From Verrucomicrobiia bacterium (lineage in GTDB: Bacteria; Verrucomicrobiota; Verrucomicrobiia; Limisphaerales; JAUIHU01): a stretch of DNA of 5,575 bases. The translations under genes were made by a program, and so were the position numbers. Location of the stretch: the NCBI GenBank assembly GCA_030432175.1, contig JAUIHU010000342.1, positions 1 through 5,575 on the forward strand. The letters run 5' to 3'. Positions 1 through 5,382 of the stretch are shown in pieces; the first letter of the stretch is position 1; every line of letters starts with the position of its first letter. The notes below the pieces were generated by a model that saw only the letters and a list, made by a program, of their open reading frames with translations, was not told the DNA's origin and made no database searches.

Positions 1-254
1 ACAATGGCAGATTTTCCCTTCCGATCTTTCTTGGTTGCGCCATCCTGGGTGTCCAAACGCAAATGCGCCTCCCTGGACTCTTCATCCGGTCCATGACAGG
101 AAAAGCAGTTCTGTGAGAGTAACGGACGGATATCACGATTGAATGATATCGATTCATCCTGTGAAAAGCAGTTTTGCGCCAGACTCAGAAATAAAACCGT
201 TGCAACATGCGCAATCGGTGATCCAAATATACTTTCAACGCCCCGGTGATGCAT
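1..254 (-). CDS. Planctomycete-cytochrome-C (PSC1) domain protein, N-terminal fragment
   Basis: The first 84 residues of an exported protein are visible; the gene runs off the left edge. A weakly basic N-terminus and a hydrophobic stretch at about residues 15-26 look like a signal peptide. The mature start reads SISFNRDIRPLLSQNCFSCH, with the haem-binding CxxCH at residues 50-54, followed by GPDEESREAHLRLD. This is the characteristic opening of PSC1 (PF07635) proteins of Planctomycetes and Verrucomicrobia, in which a c-type haem domain usually precedes DUF1549 and DUF1553 domains in a protein of roughly 700-1100 residues. Those later domains lie outside the window, so their presence is inference. 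The ATG at 254-252 is preceded by a purine-rich AAGGT (265-261) at ribosome-binding distance. It starts 25 bp after the PHP gene stop, so it is probably in the same operon. A role in periplasmic redox or polysaccharide breakdown is often suggested for the family but is not established. Confidence 0.87.
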   Translation of the reverse strand, partial: MHHRGVESIFGSPIAHVATVLFLSLAQNCFSQDESISFNRDIRPLLSQNCFSCHGPDEESREAHLRLDTQDGATKKDRKGKSAI

Positions 255-260
255 GTAACT

Positions 261-267
261 ACCTTAC
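261..267 (-). promoter_or_regulatory. Ribosome binding site for the PSC1 gene
   Basis: On the minus strand GTAAGGT lies six bases before the ATG at 254. Its TAAGG core matches part of the Shine-Dalgarno consensus and supports this start for the PSC1 protein. No other in-frame start in the short gap is better placed. Confidence 0.5.
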
Positions 268-279
268 ACGCAATCCATA

Positions 280-1083
280 CTAAATTTCCACCAAATCGTA
301 CTTTCTTTGTGTAAAAACTCGTGTCGAACGATATCCCACTTCTTTTGCTAACGATCTAGCCGATTCAAAATCAGCTCCAACTTCTTCAGGAGCATGCGCA
401 TCCGAGCCGAACGTAATCGGAACACCCACCTCAAAGGCGAGTTCCAGATAATTGCGGCATGGATAAATCTCTTTGCAGTCTTTGCGCAGTCCAGCCGTGT
501 TCAATTCAATGGCCACGTCATGCTGTTTGGCGGTTTGAAGAAACTTGGTAACGACGGGGGTCAGGTCGGTTTCAGGATAAAAACAGAATTTCTTGGGCAA
601 ATCCATGTGGCCAATGATGTGAAAGAAACCTGAAGCAGCTGCCATGGTCAGTCTTTCAAAATACTGAGTCCAAACTTGATCAGGATCGGATGATTTCCAT
701 TGATCTATTTTATTCGGGTTGTCGATATCCCAATGGTTGTCGAGGTAGTGAACTGAACCAATAAAATAATCCCAGTCAGTCAGCTTCTCTAAACCAGCAA
801 TCCAATCCTCCATGCCTGGAATATAATCAACTTCCAGGGCTTTCTTGATGGTGAAATCAGGATGATCTTTCTCAGCTCGGTCCAACTTGGCAAAATACTG
901 ATCCAAATCCCGGTAATACATGTGCCAGTCATCAAAATCATCCTTAGGCATCGGACAATGCTCGGAAAAGCCGATTTCTCGAAGTCCTTTTGCTATGGCC
1001 TGAGCAACGTACTCCGTTGGTTCTCCACTGGCGTGATGGCACAGTGGTGTATGCATGTGATAGTCTGCGAGTGGGTTCATCAT
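280..1083 (-). CDS. PHP-domain phosphoesterase, HisJ-type histidinol-phosphatase family
   Basis: A 267-residue cytoplasmic PHP-superfamily enzyme of normal length for HisJ-type histidinol-phosphatases, which hydrolyse L-histidinol phosphate in histidine biosynthesis. All expected metal-site motifs are present in order: DYHMHT (H9, H11), SEH (H42), LEVD (E84), GSVH (H112), GHMD (H159, D161) and GSDAH (D228, H230). The active site therefore looks intact for a multinuclear metal centre. The frame stays open upstream to a TTG at 1137, but that would overlap the UXS gene. The family N-terminus begins right at MMNPLADYH, so I start at ATG 1083 (ATG 1080 is equally possible). No clear Shine-Dalgarno sequence precedes it. 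It lies 19 bp after the UXS stop and 25 bp before the PSC1 gene, with no other his gene in view. The family also includes other phosphoesterases, so the substrate is inferred, not shown. Confidence 0.87.
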   Translation of the reverse strand: MMNPLADYHMHTPLCHHASGEPTEYVAQAIAKGLREIGFSEHCPMPKDDFDDWHMYYRDLDQYFAKLDRAEKDHPDFTIKKALEVDYIPGMEDWIAGLEKLTDWDYFIGSVHYLDNHWDIDNPNKIDQWKSSDPDQVWTQYFERLTMAAASGFFHIIGHMDLPKKFCFYPETDLTPVVTKFLQTAKQHDVAIELNTAGLRKDCKEIYPCRNYLELAFEVGVPITFGSDAHAPEEVGADFESARSLAKEVGYRSTRVFTQRKYDLVEI

Positions 1084-1102
1084 GATTGAATGGATCTTGT
1101 TG

Positions 1103-2050
1103 TCAGTCCATCCCCAGTAACTTCTTGAAATAGGCAATCGTCGGCTTCAATCCTTCTTCCAACGGAGTCACAGGACTCCATCCATCCAGTTTTTCTTTCG
1201 CTAATGAAATGTCCGGCTGCCGTTGCTGTGGATCATCCTGTGGCAGTGGACGGAAGGTCATTTTGGAGCTGGATCCAGTCAAGCGGATCACCATTTCAGC
1301 GAGTTCACGAATCGTAAACTCGCCCGGATTGCCGATGTTGACGGGTCCTGGAAATTCAAACGGTGTTCCCATCATTCGAATCATTCCCTCCACCAGATCA
1401 TCGACATATTGAAAGGAACGTGTTTGAGATCCGTCCCCATAAAGAGTGATGTCCTCTCCCTTTAATGCCTGCACAATAAAGTTCGAAACCACCCTTCCGT
1501 CGTCCGGATTCATGTGGGGTCCGTAGGTGTTGAAAATCCGGATCACTTTGACTTCGAGTTCATGTTGCCTGTAGTAATCAAAAAACAGCGTTTCGGCGCA
1601 GCGCTTCCCTTCATCATAACAACTTCTGGGTCCAATCGGGTTCACATGCCCCCAGTAATCTTCTCGTTGTGGATGCACTTTAGGATCCCCATACACCTCT
1701 GAAGTGGATGCTTGCAAAATCTTGGCTTTCACGCGTTTCGCCAATCCCAGCATGTTGATAGCTCCGTGAATACTCGTCTTGGTGGTTTGTACCGGATCGA
1801 ACTGGTAATGGACCGGGCTCGCCGGGCATGCCAGGTTGTAAATCTCATCCACTTCGACAAAGAGTGGGTGAGTCACATCATGGCGCATGAATTCGAAATA
1901 AGGATGCTGAGTCAGCTCGACAATATTTCGCTTTCGTCCAGTGAATAGATTATCCACACACAAGACTTCATGGCCCTCTTTCAAAAGGCGGGCGCATAAA
2001 TGAGATCCAATAAATCCGGCGCCGCCGGTCACCATAATTTGTTTCGACAT
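1103..2050 (-). CDS. uxs: UDP-glucuronate decarboxylase (UDP-xylose synthase), extended SDR family
   Basis: A 315-residue cytoplasmic enzyme that oxidises and decarboxylates UDP-glucuronate to UDP-xylose using bound NAD+; UDP-xylose feeds cell-surface glycan synthesis. The Rossmann motif GGAGFIGSH is at residues 9-17 (GxxGxxG G9, G12, G15), followed by D33 for the NAD ribose. The signature NLACPASPVHYQ is at 72-83, and the catalytic set T116-S117-E118 and Y145-xxx-K149 (in RSCYDEGKR) is complete. RIFNTYGP and the C-terminal RPLPQDDPQQRQPDI are typical of UXS and set it apart from UDP-glucose epimerases. Length is normal. The frame is open to a TTG at 2074, but ATG 2050 is preceded eight bases upstream by a perfect AGGAG and starts MSKQIMVTGG as the family does. 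It is the second gene of the leftward cluster, 91 bp after the TIM-barrel gene and 19 bp before the PHP gene. Confidence 0.95.
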   Translation of the reverse strand: MSKQIMVTGGAGFIGSHLCARLLKEGHEVLCVDNLFTGRKRNIVELTQHPYFEFMRHDVTHPLFVEVDEIYNLACPASPVHYQFDPVQTTKTSIHGAINMLGLAKRVKAKILQASTSEVYGDPKVHPQREDYWGHVNPIGPRSCYDEGKRCAETLFFDYYRQHELEVKVIRIFNTYGPHMNPDDGRVVSNFIVQALKGEDITLYGDGSQTRSFQYVDDLVEGMIRMMGTPFEFPGPVNIGNPGEFTIRELAEMVIRLTGSSSKMTFRPLPQDDPQQRQPDISLAKEKLDGWSPVTPLEEGLKPTIAYFKKLLGMD

Positions 2051-2058
2051 AGTTCCTG

Positions 2059-2063
2059 CTCCT
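2059..2063 (-). promoter_or_regulatory. Shine-Dalgarno of the UXS gene
   Basis: AGGAG on the minus strand, eight bases before ATG 2050. It is the strongest ribosome-binding site in the leftward cluster and decides the UXS start over the upstream in-frame TTG at 2074. Confidence 0.75.
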
Positions 2064-2141
2064 GAATGATTCAAAGCATATTCAACGTTTTGGTGGAAGC
2101 CCGGAACTGATGAAAATTTGAGCTATAGCCTGAACAGCGAT

Positions 2142-3026
2142 TTAGTTGAGTTCCTTCAGCGTTTTCTCCAAGCCCTCCAGATTTTGTTTGAGACTGAGTT
2201 CTGAATCCAACTCCAGCCGATGATCCAACACCCCAATCGGCCCTTGATATCCACTTTCAAGAATCGTTTTTATCATTTGCAGATCCTCTGAGCCTTGTCC
2301 GACAGGCAAAATCTTTGGGTTCGGTTCAGGATTCATCCCATTGAGATTCAGGCAAAGCAGGTAGGGCTTCATCAGTTGCAAATCGGCTTCGAAATTTTCG
2401 ATGTGTTCGTGGCCGTGGTGTTGATTATAAACGATGCCGATTTTGTCCGAATCCAGAGTTTTCCGAAGCCATTGGCAGACCGCTACCATGTTCTCTGGTT
2501 CTCCACTCCATCCAACATGGTTGTAAATTCCAAAGGAGCAGTCCAATGAAATTGCCTTTTCTGCTAGTGGCTTCAAAGCTTCCCCGGCGATTCTGATTTT
2601 TTCTGCATAAGTCTCCGCCTCCGGGCTCGGCGCTATTTTCCAAATCTGAGGGCTGATTTCATATTGACGAATCAACGGCTCCATTTCCGGTCGCCAATCC
2701 CAAAAGGCAAAAAACTCGATGCCACGCTTTTGATATTCCTGAATCTCCTGCTCAAATGTCGGTATATGCTCGGATCTCCAATCATAAGCAACTCTTCGCA
2801 ACCCGAGATTCACCACCATATCCGCCCGCGCCACTGGTCCACGTTTAGCCGCATCGAAGGGAACAATGCACCAGGCAACCAGTCGGTCTTTCTGGAAGTT
2901 GGAGGGAATATCAACTTTTTTAGTTGGTGATTCTTCAGCAGAGGCCGGCATGCTAACCATCAGCGCAGTCAGCATTGCCACTTTGAATGTGAGTTTCGCT
3001 ATCGACTTTATCAGGAATATTCTCAT
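2142..3026 (-). CDS. Secreted xylose-isomerase-like TIM-barrel protein (AP endonuclease family 2 fold)
   Basis: A 294-residue protein with a clear Sec signal peptide: basic n-region (R2, K7, K11, K15), hydrophobic core at about 16-26, and SPase I site ASA|EES after residue 30. The mature part has alternating strands and helices, as in the sugar phosphate isomerase/epimerase superfamily (PF01261): NLGLRRVAYDWR (73-84), GIEFFAFWDW (102-111), CSFGIYNHVGW (163-173), GIVYNQHHGHEH (197-208), PYLLCLNLNGMN (221-232) and GQGSEDLQMIKTILESGYQG (243-262). The HHGHEH cluster and D268-H269 are candidate metal or substrate ligands. True family members are mostly cytoplasmic, so the periplasmic or extracellular location is notable. 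Substrate and reaction are unknown. The ATG at 3026 gives a complete signal peptide, although no good Shine-Dalgarno sequence precedes it. It heads the leftward cluster and is divergent from the protease gene. Confidence 0.87.
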   Translation of the reverse strand: MRIFLIKSIAKLTFKVAMLTALMVSMPASAEESPTKKVDIPSNFQKDRLVAWCIVPFDAAKRGPVARADMVVNLGLRRVAYDWRSEHIPTFEQEIQEYQKRGIEFFAFWDWRPEMEPLIRQYEISPQIWKIAPSPEAETYAEKIRIAGEALKPLAEKAISLDCSFGIYNHVGWSGEPENMVAVCQWLRKTLDSDKIGIVYNQHHGHEHIENFEADLQLMKPYLLCLNLNGMNPEPNPKILPVGQGSEDLQMIKTILESGYQGPIGVLDHRLELDSELSLKQNLEGLEKTLKELN

Positions 3027-3054
3027 GTTGTGAATGATCTTGTGATTCTCATGT
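3019..3054. repeat. 10-bp direct repeat in the divergent promoter gap
   Basis: ATTCTCATGT occurs perfectly at 3019-3028 and 3045-3054, with a 26-bp period. The first copy contains the TIM-barrel start codon (complement) and the second overlaps the proposed -10 box of the protease gene. TTGTGA also recurs at 3028 and 3040. The arrangement would suit a regulator binding tandem sites, or a small local duplication. Confidence 0.5.
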
Positions 3055-3057
3055 AAT
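3028..3057 (+). promoter_or_regulatory. Candidate sigma70-type promoter for the retropepsin gene
   Basis: TTGTGA (3028-3033, four of six matches to the -35 consensus) and TGTAAT (3052-3057, five of six matches to the -10 consensus) are separated by 18 bp. Transcription would start near 3064, giving a leader of only about 10 bases before ATG 3075. The site sits in the 48-bp divergent gap next to the start codon of the TIM-barrel gene, so the two genes may be co-regulated. It rests on consensus matching only. Confidence 0.4.
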
Positions 3058-3074
3058 CCGGGTTTGAATGCATC

Positions 3075-3611
3075 ATGCGTCTCCGCTTCGGATCATACCA
3101 TCCAGAAATATTGTTCGTTCCATGTTTTCGGCGTGGTTTCCTGTCTTTATTGGCGCTGATATTTTTAACTGGATGCGCTTCTATAAAAAACGACACCATT
3201 CCTCTCACTCTTCGGGATAATAAATGTCTTGTCCCGATCCAGATCGGTTCTAAAACTTTTACCGCGATCGTTGATACCGGAGCGACGCATTCAGTCATCG
3301 ATCTGCAAATCGCCGAGGAGCTGGGATTGGAGATTTTAAGCGACACCCCTCGTCTTGAAGTTGCCGGCATTGGCTCTTATGATGGGAGATTGGAAAAAGC
3401 GCGAATTCCGGAATTCAGCATTGGGTCTCTTGTCTTTCAGGATTGGATCATGGTCGGAGTGGAATTGGAACTGGCTCCGGTATGGGCAAAAGAAAAAGTT
3501 CCTGTGATCATAGGCATGGACATTCTCCAAAGCGCCCAGGCCAGAATTGATATTCATCAGGGGAAGCTTTTCTTTAAATCTCCATACCAGATTCTGAGAC
3601 TGGATTTATAA
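3075..3611 (+). CDS. Retropepsin-like aspartic protease, predicted lipoprotein
   Basis: A 178-residue single-domain aspartic protease of the bacterial retropepsin-like group (PF13650/PF13975 type). The catalytic loop is D67-T68-G69-A70 in the context AIVDTGATHSVID, and the C-terminal signature VIIGMDIL at 144-151 is typical. Proteins of this size carry one catalytic Asp and are expected to act as homodimers. The N-terminus holds a hydrophobic stretch ending in a strong lipobox, LTGC (31-34), so Cys34 should be lipid-modified. The +2 residue is Ala, which by the E. coli sorting rule would send it to the outer membrane, facing the periplasm. The n-region before the hydrophobic core is long (about 20 residues). 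An in-frame TTG at 3111 would give a more compact signal, but ATG 3075 is the only ATG and fits the upstream promoter. The gene converges on gntP. Substrate is unknown. Confidence 0.87.
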   Translation: MRLRFGSYHPEILFVPCFRRGFLSLLALIFLTGCASIKNDTIPLTLRDNKCLVPIQIGSKTFTAIVDTGATHSVIDLQIAEELGLEILSDTPRLEVAGIGSYDGRLEKARIPEFSIGSLVFQDWIMVGVELELAPVWAKEKVPVIIGMDILQSAQARIDIHQGKLFFKSPYQILRLDL

Positions 3612-3657
3612 CTCTGTTTACAGCCAGGAACACCGCCAGTCCAAATTTCAATGCCAG

Positions 3658-5121
3658 TCAAGCAAGAGGTAAAAGCCAGGCAAATATACAGATTGCAACC
3701 AATCCAGACACTGCCATCACGGAAGTCATCACTGAAAACGTTTTCAATGTCTCACCTTCGGTCATTCGGCTCAATCTTCCTATAATCCAAAATCCACTGT
3801 CATTCATCCAGGCAAACGGTTTTGAACCAACTCCGATAGCCAAGGCGAGATAAACTGGATGAAACCCCAGCGTTTCCGCACTGGCCATTCCTGAAAAGAT
3901 GCCAGCCACGGTCAACATCGCGACTGTGGAGGATCCTTGGGCTGATCGAATCATTGTGGTGACGAGAAAAGCCAGGGGTAGAATCCAGCCCGATCCGGGA
4001 CTGAGTAGAGATGCGAGAACGGTGGCGATCCCCGTTTGTTGAAGAATAGATCCAAAAGCTCCACCAGCCGCAGTGATGAGAATGATGGATCCAGCTCCTG
4101 CCAGAGCTGATTGAGATTTTTCTGCAATCCCTGGCGAATCCGGGCTGAGATTTCTTTTTCGTCTGGCTAAAAACCAGAGCCAGCAAGCCACACTTGCGCT
4201 AATCCCCAGAGCTATGTTTTTGTCACCCAAAAACGCTGTCCACTCTGCGAACGCTGAACTTCGATTTAAAAAAGATTTAGAAATCGTCCCCCCGCCAATG
4301 AGAATCAATGGCATTAGAATTGGCAACAGCGCTGCCCAGAAAGGGGGAGCCCATGGTTGGATAGGGTCCTCATTCATAACAGGTGAAGAGACTATCGTGT
4401 TTGAGTCGGCGTCATCTTCTCTCAAGGGGATTTCCCATCTGTTATTGCCCCAATGCGCAAAAGCGTACCCGACACTACTCGTCACTATACCTACTGCCAA
4501 CCCGCCGAAAATCATCCAATGCAAAGGAACATTCAGAGCCGCAGCGACGAAAAGTGGACCAGGCGTAGGTGGCACCAGAGAATGAGCCATGCTGGCCCCT
4601 CCAATGATTGTCATCACATAAAGCGCGTAATTTCTTTTGGTTTGTCGCGCCAGCGCCCGGCCCAAAGGCATTAATAAATAAAAAACAGTGTCAAAGAACA
4701 CAGGAATCCCCAGTAAGAAACCACTGCCAAGAAAAACTTTAGGCGCTCCTCTTTCTCCAAAAACTCCTAATCCTGTCCGCACTAAGCGATCCGCAGCCCC
4801 ACTTTCAACCAGCGCGATTCCAATGATTGAAGCCAGTGCGATCAGTATTCCAATTTTCTGGCAAACGGTTCCAAATCCTTCTGCTATTCTGGCGCTGGTG
4901 GATTTGGACACCCACTCAACTGTTTCAGATTCGGACATATCTTTTGATTCAGCCCATTGCCTTACACTGGATTCCGGGGTTAACCATCCAACAACTGCTG
5001 CTGCCAACAGTAACGAAGTAAAAGCGTGCCATCTAAATAAAAGAATAGAGGTCAGAACCACTCCCAGCCCCAGAGCCAATAATAAAAACGGAATCATGCC
5101 AGTGATTCTATCTGAAACCAT
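3658..5121 (-). CDS. GntP-family gluconate / organic-acid:H+ symporter
   Basis: A 487-residue inner-membrane permease with about a dozen hydrophobic segments. The GntP signatures are clear: GIPVFFDTVFYLLMPL (138-153), GGASMAHSLVPPTPGPL (174-190, the family hallmark VPPTPGPL), SAQGSSTVAML in the second half, and VGSKPFAWMNDSGFW near 432-445 followed by ETLKTFSVM. The family imports gluconate and related sugar acids, D-serine or hydroxy acids with protons; the exact substrate cannot be read from the sequence. It is somewhat longer than the usual roughly 440 residues because of a polar, charged insertion between the second and third hydrophobic segments (about residues 50-85) and a long hydrophilic middle loop near 228-258. 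Start: ATG 5121 is the longest; ATG 5097 (MIPFLLLALG) looks more like family N-termini. Neither has a convincing Shine-Dalgarno sequence. It stands alone on its strand, converging on the protease gene. Confidence 0.94.
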   Translation of the reverse strand: MVSDRITGMIPFLLLALGLGVVLTSILLFRWHAFTSLLLAAAVVGWLTPESSVRQWAESKDMSESETVEWVSKSTSARIAEGFGTVCQKIGILIALASIIGIALVESGAADRLVRTGLGVFGERGAPKVFLGSGFLLGIPVFFDTVFYLLMPLGRALARQTKRNYALYVMTIIGGASMAHSLVPPTPGPLFVAAALNVPLHWMIFGGLAVGIVTSSVGYAFAHWGNNRWEIPLREDDADSNTIVSSPVMNEDPIQPWAPPFWAALLPILMPLILIGGGTISKSFLNRSSAFAEWTAFLGDKNIALGISASVACWLWFLARRKRNLSPDSPGIAEKSQSALAGAGSIILITAAGGAFGSILQQTGIATVLASLLSPGSGWILPLAFLVTTMIRSAQGSSTVAMLTVAGIFSGMASAETLGFHPVYLALAIGVGSKPFAWMNDSGFWIIGRLSRMTEGETLKTFSVMTSVMAVSGLVAICIFAWLLPLA

Positions 5122-5181
5122 CGATTCCGAAAACCGGAGAAAATATTTCTAATTCATCACATAATAAAAACTTGTTCTACT

Positions 5182-5218
5182 TGTGATTTAAGCTATGCCC
5201 GCTTGGCATGTGATTTAA
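5182..5218. repeat. Direct repeat flanking a 15-bp dyad upstream of gntP
   Basis: TGTGATTTAA is present perfectly at 5182-5191 and 5209-5218, with a 27-bp period. Between them, ATGCC (5195-5199) and GGCAT (5205-5209) form an inverted repeat around a five-base centre. The position 60-100 bp before the gntP start suits an operator. The binding protein is unknown. Confidence 0.45.
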
Positions 5219-5220
5219 AT

Positions 5221-5320
5221 GGGGAGGTTTCCTGGGAGCGTTGAGCTTCCGCTCGGCAAATGGAGCCGGCAGCTGAGGTGGCTTAACTGCAAGGAGACGC
5301 TCTCCTATAATCGCACCCCT
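5221..5320. repeat. GC-rich island with hairpins, possible dispersed repeat or structured RNA
   Basis: A 100-bp block of 60% GC has sharp edges against AT-rich flanks. Hairpin A: GTTGAGC (5240-5246), loop TTCC, GCTCGGC (5251-5257). It is fully paired as plus-strand RNA with two U-G wobbles, whereas on the minus strand those positions become C-A mismatches around a GGAA loop. Hairpin B: AGCC (5264-5267) with GGCT (5280-5283). Hairpin C: AGGAGA (5292-5297), CGC, TCTCCT (5301-5306). GAGCG at 5236-5240 can also pair with CGCTC at 5250-5254 or at 5298-5302, so alternative folds exist. A short intergenic repeat of the kind scattered through many genomes is the simplest reading; a small RNA is the other. 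Only one copy is visible here. Confidence 0.4.
5283..5311 (+). promoter_or_regulatory. Near-consensus sigma70-type promoter for the right-edge gene
   Basis: TTAACT (5283-5288, four of six) and a perfect TATAAT (5306-5311) are separated by exactly 17 bp. Transcription would start near 5318 and give a leader of about 65 bases before the GTG at 5383. The dyad GGAGA-CGC-TCTCC (5293-5305) lies inside the spacer, where a regulator could act directly on promoter recognition. This is the best promoter match I noticed in the window. Confidence 0.5.
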
Positions 5321-5342
5321 AGTTTAGTTTTGTGAGGATTAA

Positions 5343-5360
5343 CACTTTGCATAAAAAGTG
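5343..5360. repeat. Inverted repeat CACTTT / AAAGTG in the leader
   Basis: CACTTT (5343-5348) and AAAGTG (5355-5360) are perfect inverted arms around a six-base centre, just downstream of the proposed transcription start. It is followed 16 bp later by the palindrome TCACTAGTGA (5377-5386), which shares the CACT/AGTG half-sites and overlaps the GTG start codon. These could be operator half-sites or a weak leader hairpin. Confidence 0.35.
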
Positions 5361-5382
5361 AATTTCGGTTTATTGGTCACTA

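Larger units (their letters stand above)
5122..5382. other. Intergenic control region between gntP and the right-edge gene
   Basis: About 260 bp between divergently oriented genes, with three zones. 5122-5220 is AT-rich (31% GC over 5151-5220 by hand count) and carries direct repeats and a dyad upstream of gntP. 5221-5320 is GC-rich (60%) and holds hairpin-forming sequence plus a rightward promoter. 5321-5382 is AT-rich again (about 32%) with two small palindromes before the GTG start. I found no clear gntP promoter, and no tRNA, SRP RNA or known riboswitch core that I recognise. Confidence 0.6.

Noticed and set aside
1084..1137. Longer PHP protein starting at TTG 1137
   Set aside because: The extra 18 residues overlap the UXS coding end, are not part of the PHP family N-terminus, and the DYHMH motif follows directly after the ATG pair at 1083/1080.
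2051..2074. Longer UXS protein starting at TTG 2074
   Set aside because: ATG 2050 has a perfect AGGAG at correct spacing, and the Rossmann motif begins right after it.
3023..3370. Minus-strand open frame of 115 codons opposite the protease gene
   Set aside because: It is antisense to the DTGA-containing gene and covers the divergent promoter gap; no recognisable domain.
3612..3657. Bidirectional terminator between the protease and gntP genes
   Set aside because: The 46-bp gap has only a repeated GCCAGTC (3635 and 3653, the latter running into the gntP stop codon) and no stable stem followed by a T-run.
3800..4186. Minus-strand open frame of 128 codons inside gntP
   Set aside because: It is a frame-shifted shadow of the GntP gene, whose own frame is uninterrupted with family motifs throughout.
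4688..5152. Plus-strand open frame of 154 codons opposite gntP
   Set aside because: It is antisense to a clearly real membrane-protein gene, its composition is what the reverse of hydrophobic codons gives, and it shows no domain.
5122..5170. gntP promoter with TATTAT (5166-5161) as -10
   Set aside because: No acceptable -35 box lies at 16-18 bp spacing, so it is left unannotated.
5221..5340. SRP RNA, cobalamin or TPP riboswitch
   Set aside because: I looked for the SRP GGTCAGG...GGAAGCAGCC core, the cobalamin GCCACTG box and the TPP CTGAGA box on both strands and found none.
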